In this document: in pieces, positions 58,686-64,000 of the stretch | Layout of the letters: the number at the start of each line of letters is the position of its first letter | Numbering within the stretch: position 1 is the first letter of the stretch | Assembly: GCA_002436415.1 (NCBI GenBank) | Contig: DJMA01000052.1 | Coordinates: forward strand, 1-64,000 | Reading direction: 5' to 3' | DNA: 64,000 nt | DNA from: Bdellovibrionaceae bacterium UBA6502 | GTDB lineage: Bacteria > Bdellovibrionota > Bdellovibrionia > Bdellovibrionales > UBA840 | Made by a program: the position numbers and the translations under genes | Notes under the pieces: generated by a model | Database searches by the model: none | Seen by the model: only the letters and a program-made list of their open reading frames with translations | What the model was told of the DNA's origin: nothing

Positions 58686-61600
58686 ATGCTACGAGTTTTT
58701 AGGCTGTATGTCGCGTTATCGTTTATACCCTTGTTGGTTTCTTGTTTTTCTCAAGTGGGAGAATTACAAGGTATTATTCGTGACGATTCTACTGAAAGTT
58801 CATTAGGTTTTAAAATTCTTAGAGATACAGATCAATCAGCTGTGTCGCATACTCTACCAATTTCTTGGAAAATTACATTTGATCAATCCATAGAGAGTGG
58901 AGCATCTATTAAGGATTTAATACAATTGAGTGACTCCAGTGCAAAGTTTGAACTGGAAGAAGTTGTAGAAGGTGTAGAGTATAAGGTTCACGTCTATGAA
59001 TCTGATTTTTCCGATTTAACTTTAAATATTAATACCGAAGGCTTAAAAAGCCAAACGGGTAAAGCATTTAAACGAAGTCCCGCAGAACTTCAAACAGTAA
59101 ACTATAAAAGGCCATTTGCAGCCAGTGGTTCTATCCACCTTTCAAGCTTTTTACCAAAGCCTTCATTGGCACGACTTCGTTTCAATGGCTATAAAGATGG
59201 AAAATTAATTTTGTCAAACACTGCAGTTTTAGATCGTTTTGTACTTACAGATGGTACTCCGGAAGGTTCAAAGTATGTTCCTAAAGCGCAGATATCCCCA
59301 GTCAACCAAAGTATCAACTCTTTACACTTACAAATTTTCGATGACCCAGAAAACTTAAATAAGTCAAAGTTAGTAAAAGCGGAAAGTGCCTATTCGACCG
59401 AGTATGAAGTTATTTATGATTTTGATGTTGTGAGAGCTTATCGATGGCGAAGAAACTCAAGTCCACAGAGGGCAAGAGGAAATCCCTTCTTTCTTTTTAG
59501 ATCTCAAATATATTTTATGGCAGTGCATACCGATGGCTATTTGTATTTATGGAAAACTGACGGCACAAGTGTCGGTACAACAAGGCTTTTTAAAATGCCG
59601 GAAGTAGTTTTAAGTGACACCTATTTAGAAGCGAGTTTTCAAACCTATGACGAAAATTATTTTCTGATGAATGTTAGCACCTCTGAAGAAGGAGCGAACT
59701 GGTATATTTCTGATGGAACGGCCGATGGAACCGAGTTTATGGGTGACACTCGAACAGGATCTGCAAGTCATATTTTTGGTGGCGTATTGAGAGCCATCAA
59801 TGGAAGCTTTTTATACCAGGGGGCAAATGATTCTGGTGGGGGTTGTTTTTTTATCAAGGATAAAATCATCAATAGTGATCCAATCGATAAATGTAGTGTG
59901 TGGAGTGATATCGCCGGTGGTGTTGTTGAAGCGGCGGGTAGGTTATATTGGATCAATAACAATCAAATTTTATACTCTTTTGACGGTAATGCCGTTCGAT
60001 CTGAGGGACTGACGAATAATAAATGGATAGCTAGACTTCAAAATGGAAACTTAATTATTTTTGGAGCCGATAAAATATACCAAGTTCCATCGAGTGGTGG
60101 TTCTCCAGTAGAGATCCAAGACTTTTCATCAAGCATAGATAATACTTATCGATGGGTAGCATTTAAAAATAAGGTTGTATTTAGTGCTGCTAATGCAAGC
60201 TTGGGCACTGAGCTGTATATGATGGATATCGACGGAACAGTAAGTTTAATAGAAGACTTTAATTCTGGTGCGACATCCACTTTTGATACGGGCACTCTTT
60301 GGTTTGGTGAAGTTATAGGAGACTATTTTTATAATTTTGTGAGTATTGCAGGGCAGACTTACATCATCAAAGTAGACTATTCAGGGAATGTGGTTAAAAT
60401 TCCTCTAGCAGATACATTCGAGTTTTCTACTAATAATATTGCGGCTCCAGCCTTTTGGCAGGTAGGAGAATATATTTTAACAACCGCTTCTAATTCACAA
60501 GTGGCTAATGAACTTTTTAGAATAAAGCCGGATAACTCTATTGAGCCATTAATGAATACAATGCTAACGACTTCGAATTCTATTTTTACGGGATATAATT
60601 CACAAAATTCGACCTATAGTCTTTTTGCGGCAAACACCTTGAGTGGTGAAGCATTATACAGTTTTAATGTTAACACTAACGCCATTGTAAATTTATCGGG
60701 ACCATTTACACCGGTTGGATCCAAAGGTGTAGATTACCTCTATTATTCGGAGCGAGAAAGTATTTGGTTGTTTTCTATTACTGACAAAAATTATCGTCAT
60801 AAAATTTATATTACGGATGGAACATTGGGGGGAACTAGTGAAATTACTGGTTTTGGTGTTCCTGGTCAGGTAGAAGTGTTTGGTGAAACGAAGGATTATT
60901 ATTTTATCTATTCCGTGGATTCACAACCTGTTTCTGATCGATTTATCTACTCTGTGAATAAGCTGAGCTTAGCGACGACTAAACTTTCTCAAGTTCGAGC
61001 TCCTCAGATTTTCAGCCCATTTTGGCGATCCTATGATTTAGACTATGACACAAATCGAGTGGTATTTGGCGATACTTCTGATTCGCCGACTTTAACAGAC
61101 GGAACATTAGCGGGAACGATTAGCCTTAACCCATCTTCTACTCCTCATAGTATATCAAATGTCGATCCATCTCTAATGATTAGCTCTTCTAGTGTTTTTG
61201 CTTTAACGCATTGGGAATTACTAAAATTAGATCCCACTGGCGTTGCTGACCCTGTTGATGTGACAACATTAGTTTCTGGTTACTCCATTCCTAGAGTAGC
61301 AACGGATACTGTTGTGATGTTAAAGGACAGGGCGGTATTCTTGATTTACGATGGTGCAACTGGAAAGGGCGAGTATTACAGTTATGATGGAACAACACTG
61401 GAGAAAATATCTGATCCCACTCCTGGCTTAGGCAATGACTATGCCTACAACAATGTTTATGCTAGGAACCCGGTTCATTCTGATTTTCACAAAGCCTATG
61501 GTTATGTTTCCAATTGGATGGTCATGCTTTACAACTTTATTAATTACAATCATTCCGTAAGTACGATCGATACTCTAGGTGTATATCCAGCTACCCCAAT

Positions 61601-62033
61601 ATGTGATGCAATGAATGACCGCTGCGTTTATGCGGATTCTAGTAATGTGTTTTTAGGTGATCTTGATTTAACTCAAATAGAAGACTGGGGAGCTGTTCCT
61701 GGTGGCGTAAATGTACTTAGTACAGCTGATGAAAGTTCTGGTGTTGTACGATCATTGGCTGGCGCTTACTATTGTGTTTCTAGTAATGGGATTGAATCCT
61801 TAGGAGTAGACTTGGACGGTCTTAATGCGGTAAGCATTGGAAATAATAATTTCATTTTCTCTGGTGACGAAAATTCTTATTATGTGATCTATAAAGTAAA
61901 CTGTGGCCTAAGTTCTAGTATTACAAAAGTTGGAAGTTTCGAAGAAAAAGATGTGCAACCGAGTATAGCTTTATTCTTAAGGAATAAAGCTATAGTCTCT
62001 TATAACGGCAAGAACTTCTTCTTGGACTATTAA
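58686..62033 (+). CDS. Large lipoprotein with DGTxxGT repeats
   Basis: A 1115-residue exported lipoprotein (lipobox LVSC, Cys20). Residues about 30-130 look like an Ig-like domain (SWKITFDQSIESG). The rest is beta-rich with at least five DGTxxGT/S repeats near residues 188, 291, 343, 711 and 804 (for example WKTDGTSVGT and ISDGTADGT), the ELWxTDGTxxGT-type motif of extracellular beta-propeller-like proteins. The cell-surface location and repeats suggest a beta-propeller scaffold or adhesin; no catalytic domain is visible. It is monocistronic, and no good terminator follows: only a nine-base repeat TTAAAACTT/AAGTTTTAA (62030-62071). Confidence 0.82.
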   Translation: MLRVFRLYVALSFIPLLVSCFSQVGELQGIIRDDSTESSLGFKILRDTDQSAVSHTLPISWKITFDQSIESGASIKDLIQLSDSSAKFELEEVVEGVEYKVHVYESDFSDLTLNINTEGLKSQTGKAFKRSPAELQTVNYKRPFAASGSIHLSSFLPKPSLARLRFNGYKDGKLILSNTAVLDRFVLTDGTPEGSKYVPKAQISPVNQSINSLHLQIFDDPENLNKSKLVKAESAYSTEYEVIYDFDVVRAYRWRRNSSPQRARGNPFFLFRSQIYFMAVHTDGYLYLWKTDGTSVGTTRLFKMPEVVLSDTYLEASFQTYDENYFLMNVSTSEEGANWYISDGTADGTEFMGDTRTGSASHIFGGVLRAINGSFLYQGANDSGGGCFFIKDKIINSDPIDKCSVWSDIAGGVVEAAGRLYWINNNQILYSFDGNAVRSEGLTNNKWIARLQNGNLIIFGADKIYQVPSSGGSPVEIQDFSSSIDNTYRWVAFKNKVVFSAANASLGTELYMMDIDGTVSLIEDFNSGATSTFDTGTLWFGEVIGDYFYNFVSIAGQTYIIKVDYSGNVVKIPLADTFEFSTNNIAAPAFWQVGEYILTTASNSQVANELFRIKPDNSIEPLMNTMLTTSNSIFTGYNSQNSTYSLFAANTLSGEALYSFNVNTNAIVNLSGPFTPVGSKGVDYLYYSERESIWLFSITDKNYRHKIYITDGTLGGTSEITGFGVPGQVEVFGETKDYYFIYSVDSQPVSDRFIYSVNKLSLATTKLSQVRAPQIFSPFWRSYDLDYDTNRVVFGDTSDSPTLTDGTLAGTISLNPSSTPHSISNVDPSLMISSSSVFALTHWELLKLDPTGVADPVDVTTLVSGYSIPRVATDTVVMLKDRAVFLIYDGATGKGEYYSYDGTTLEKISDPTPGLGNDYAYNNVYARNPVHSDFHKAYGYVSNWMVMLYNFINYNHSVSTIDTLGVYPATPICDAMNDRCVYADSSNVFLGDLDLTQIEDWGAVPGGVNVLSTADESSGVVRSLAGAYYCVSSNGIESLGVDLDGLNAVSIGNNNFIFSGDENSYYVIYKVNCGLSSSITKVGSFEEKDVQPSIALFLRNKAIVSYNGKNFFLDY

Positions 62034-62115
62034 AACTTTTTAGAAGCTAGCGTTTTTAGCCGAAGTTTTAATGTACGAGTTGCGCTGAAGAACTAATTTC
62101 TTTATAGCAGAGGCA

Positions 62116-62331
62116 TTAATAATGGGGAGGGGGAACTTCTTCGGATAAATTCTTAATTCCTTGATCCAATCCGCCTTTCAGTTTTACTTCTTCAAATTGT
62201 AGCCAAAGGTTTTTTAAGCGCTGGAGCTCTTTTTGTTGCTGAACAATGACTTCGTTTAATTCTTCTATTAGGTGGTCTTGGTAAGAAAATTTCATTTCTA
62301 AGTCAGTAATTCTTTTCTCTAAATCTTCCAT
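62116..62331 (-). CDS. slyX: SlyX-family protein
   Basis: A 71-residue coiled-coil protein (EDLEKRITDLEMKFSYQDHLIEELNEVIVQQQKELQRLKNLW) ending in the family's signature PPPHY. Its biochemical role is unknown. No cotranscribed partner. Confidence 0.9.
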   Translation of the reverse strand: MEDLEKRITDLEMKFSYQDHLIEELNEVIVQQQKELQRLKNLWLQFEEVKLKGGLDQGIKNLSEEVPPPHY

Positions 62332-62783
62332 TCTATACCTTAGTGTTTTTATATTTTAGTCTGATTATTGCTTATTTAAATAATGGCATCAATTGGCCCT
62401 GAAAACTTCGTCTAAGCTGAATGCCACAATATAGCAATTCTCTGAGTTTTTGGGGAAAAAACTTCTTTTAAGCATGGATTTGAATTAATTCTAAGTTCTC
62501 TTAAGGCATATAGGTGTCAGTGGGCTATTTATAAATGAGCTAGTCTTGGCAAAATAAAATTACTTGGAGGAAGTGCTCTAAAAATGAAGCCTATTGAGAA
62601 ATTTTCACGAGTACATTTAAACAGAGTTTTACTCAGTCGAAAGCCTAGGCTATTTACAGTTTTAAAAATCATTAAAAAAAGTACCTAGAGTTATAGTTGT
62701 AGAAATTAAAAACTCTCTTACTCATTAACTCGAGGGCTTGCGATAAATTTAAAAAGCTTTGTAAGATCATGAAATTATTTTCT
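62332..62783. other. 452-base intergenic region
   Basis: AT-rich, between the start of slyX and the end of srkA. Apart from the small basic reading frame at 62584 I see no feature; no terminator with a U-tract after srkA was found. Confidence 0.5.
62584..62688 (+). CDS. Possible small basic protein (34 aa)
   Basis: An ATG frame of 34 codons encoding a strongly basic peptide (KPIEKFSRVHLNRVLLSRKP…VLKIIKKST). A GGAGGA motif lies upstream, but about 12 bases from the ATG, longer than usual. It is the only frame with a ribosome-like site in this long gap. There is no homologue I recognise and chance is possible. Confidence 0.2.
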   Translation: MKPIEKFSRVHLNRVLLSRKPRLFTVLKIIKKST

Positions 62784-63728
62784 TTAGGCCTTGCCAAGTA
62801 GAGCATTTAGGTTTTCTAATTCTTCTGCCCAGTAGTAGTAGTCTTTAAATTGTGGAAATAGTTGTGGGAAATGTGGGTCCTCCCAACGCTTTGCAATCCA
62901 AGCACTATAATGAATGATTCTTAAAGCCTGTAAGAGAGGAATGAGCTTAAGTTGTTCTCTGTCAAAAGATCGCAACTCCTCGTAGGCTTTTAAGAACTCT
63001 TCTAAGAGCTCACCTTCATCGCCAGCTGTGAGCATCCAGATGTCTTGAGCAACAGGTCCTGTGATGCAGTCATCAAAATCCACAAAGAAAAAGTCTTGGC
63101 CATTATCAAGAAGGTTTCCACGGTGGCAATCACCATGAATTCGTTGAAAAGGAGTTTCATCACTAAGATCAATGTATCTGTTAATAATCTTGGTAGCGGT
63201 AGTTATGTATTGGCGATGCACGCTAGGCTCTATCCAGTTTTCTAAGACATCTAAATCGCTCCAACCATAGTCCTCTCCATCTAAAAAAGGCCGGTGTTGA
63301 AACTCGTCCCTTTGTCCAACATTGTGTAGTCGAGCTAAGGTCCTGGCAATTTTACGAATGTCTTTCGGCATGATTTCATCAGGCATTCGACCTTGGTGTT
63401 TTTCAAAAAAACTAAAATAGATTCCATCTTGTAAGCCAATGCTATCTTGATTTTTTGGGTTTTTGATTGCTGAGCCAACCATAAGTCCTTCGGCCTCTAG
63501 CTGACTTAAAAACCAGTGCTCTTCGCTAATGGCCTCATAAGACCAGCGATTCGGTCGATAGAATTTTGCAATGATTGGGGCTCTTTCTTCAAGATAAATA
63601 TGATATACACGATTTTCGAAGGAATTTAATTGGATTAACTGTCCGGTTGGTTGAAAACCAAAACTTTCGGTAGCTGTGCAAATCTGTTCCGGTGCTAATT
63701 TGTAAAAACCTTCTTTATTCATCATCAC
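62784..63728 (-). CDS. srkA: Stress response kinase A (YihE-type)
   Basis: A 314-residue aminoglycoside-phosphotransferase-fold Ser/Thr kinase. LNSFENRVYHI is the nucleotide loop, AKFYRPNRWS holds the ATP-binding lysine, HGDCHRGNLL the catalytic loop and DFDDC the metal-binding motif; IHYSAWIAKRWEDPHFP is a YihE signature. SrkA (YihE) protects E. coli from stress-related death by acting on protein targets. The start is at the ATG at 63728 or one or two codons later (MMMNK); the ribosome site is not strong. Confidence 0.93.
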   Translation of the reverse strand: MMMNKEGFYKLAPEQICTATESFGFQPTGQLIQLNSFENRVYHIYLEERAPIIAKFYRPNRWSYEAISEEHWFLSQLEAEGLMVGSAIKNPKNQDSIGLQDGIYFSFFEKHQGRMPDEIMPKDIRKIARTLARLHNVGQRDEFQHRPFLDGEDYGWSDLDVLENWIEPSVHRQYITTATKIINRYIDLSDETPFQRIHGDCHRGNLLDNGQDFFFVDFDDCITGPVAQDIWMLTAGDEGELLEEFLKAYEELRSFDREQLKLIPLLQALRIIHYSAWIAKRWEDPHFPQLFPQFKDYYYWAEELENLNALLGKA

Positions 63729-63800
63729 TACAATATTTACTGAATTCTTCTATTGGTAAAGGATTAATTCTAATACTTTGGGTTTAAGCGTTTAAGAAAG

Positions 63801-63835
63801 GAAAAAAAGATGGTTTCCTACTAGAAACCATCTTT
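63801..63835 (-). terminator. Terminator of the truncated gene at the window end
   Basis: On the minus strand, AAAGATGGTTTC/GAAACCATCTTT (63806-63835) is a perfect 12-base stem with a six-base loop followed by a T-run (63802-63808 on the other strand). Confidence 0.85.
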
Positions 63836-63862
63836 GCAGACATTTTTAGAATATACTTCTGA

Positions 63863-64000
63863 TTAGAACTTTGCGTATTCGTACAAAGGAACCAATTCGT
63901 TACCCGAGATACATTGAACCTCTTCAAAAGGAAAAGGAAGTGTTTGATTGAACCATGAAAACGAATTTTCTCTTCTTTCTTGGCCGAAAAGGGAGCCAGT
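63863..64000 (-). CDS. C-terminal end of an unknown gene running past the window
   Basis: A frame open from the right edge for 45 codons ends in TAA at 63863-63865, followed after 28 bases by a perfect terminator. The visible C terminus (…FSWFNQTLPFPFEEVQCISGNELVPLYEYAKF) is not recognised. The terminator supports a real gene end. Confidence 0.55.
   Translation of the reverse strand, partial: TGSLFGQERRENSFSWFNQTLPFPFEEVQCISGNELVPLYEYAKF

Noticed and set aside
1..64000. CRISPR arrays, insertion sequences, prophage, tRNA genes
   Set aside because: No regularly spaced repeats, transposase or integrase genes, or tRNA-like cloverleaf were seen by eye. A tRNAscan or repeat search could still find something subtle.

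Overview
The window is a gene-dense, AT-rich bacterial chromosome segment of about 60 protein genes and one RNA gene. I saw no insertion sequence, prophage, CRISPR array or tRNA. The gene content points to a motile Gram-negative bacterium of the Bdellovibrionota (Bdellovibrio/Bacteriovorax-like predators) or a close deltaproteobacterial relative. The clues are an MglA polarity GTPase beside recR, many secreted or lipoprotein unknowns, c-di-GMP proteins, and FliA-like promoters on signalling genes. The PomA/PomB-like stator suggests a sodium-driven flagellum, which fits a marine or brackish relative. The lineage is an inference from gene content, not from a marker-gene search.

Layout. 1-3.7 kb: tcdA, a ketopantoate-reductase-like enzyme, a 2OG-Fe(II) oxygenase, a cupin and a TatD hydrolase. 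3.9-6.4 kb: motAB and a degenerate receiver protein. 6.5-11.6 kb: an ABC1/UbiB kinase, a TfoX-C protein, an APC permease with a stress-protein-like tail, and an MFS-like transporter. 11.9-16.3 kb: an M23-like protein, then leuS-ferredoxin-Nudix-SnoaL. 16.3-21.2 kb: an adenosine-deaminase-like protein, a histidine kinase, a PilZ protein, an FMN reductase and SufE. 21.2-28.2 kb: rsmJ, a Na/Pi-type transporter, and a seven-gene operon panG-panB-panC-coaC-coaB-coaX-panD. 28.3-34.9 kb: exported unknowns, YjdM, a TetR regulator with an alpha/beta hydrolase, and a secreted trypsin-like protease. 35-42 kb: a flavoprotein disulfide reductase, an aspartoacylase-like protein, a PadR/HAAS pair, a diguanylate cyclase and a subtilase. 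42-53 kb: glutathione peroxidase, a CPA2 antiporter, an ArsP-like permease facing a MerC-like protein, two more histidine kinases, a second PilZ protein, nadA and an AgcS symporter. 54-57.5 kb: ffs-dnaX-ybaB-recR-mglA. 57.9-64 kb: a phosphatase-like lipoprotein, a 1115-residue DGTxxGT-repeat lipoprotein, slyX, srkA and a partial gene.

How the genes work together. The pan/coa operon encodes beta-alanine supply, pantoate synthesis, pantothenate ligation and phosphorylation, and both steps to phosphopantetheine, with CoaB and CoaC as separate proteins. The ffs-dnaX operon joins protein targeting, the clamp loader, recombination and cell polarity. Seven motility or signalling genes (motA, the receiver protein, three orphan histidine kinases, a PilZ protein and a GGDEF protein) have a FliA (sigma-28)-like -10 element, NCCGATA(A/G/T), close upstream of the start codon, usually with a TAAA- or TCAA-like -35 element 11-12 bases before it. 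This dispersed candidate regulon is the most interesting pattern here. Also notable are a ten-A slippery run in dnaX with early stops in both other frames, a possibly exported 2OG-type oxygenase, several probably leaderless genes, and three convergent gene pairs that share their stop-codon bases.
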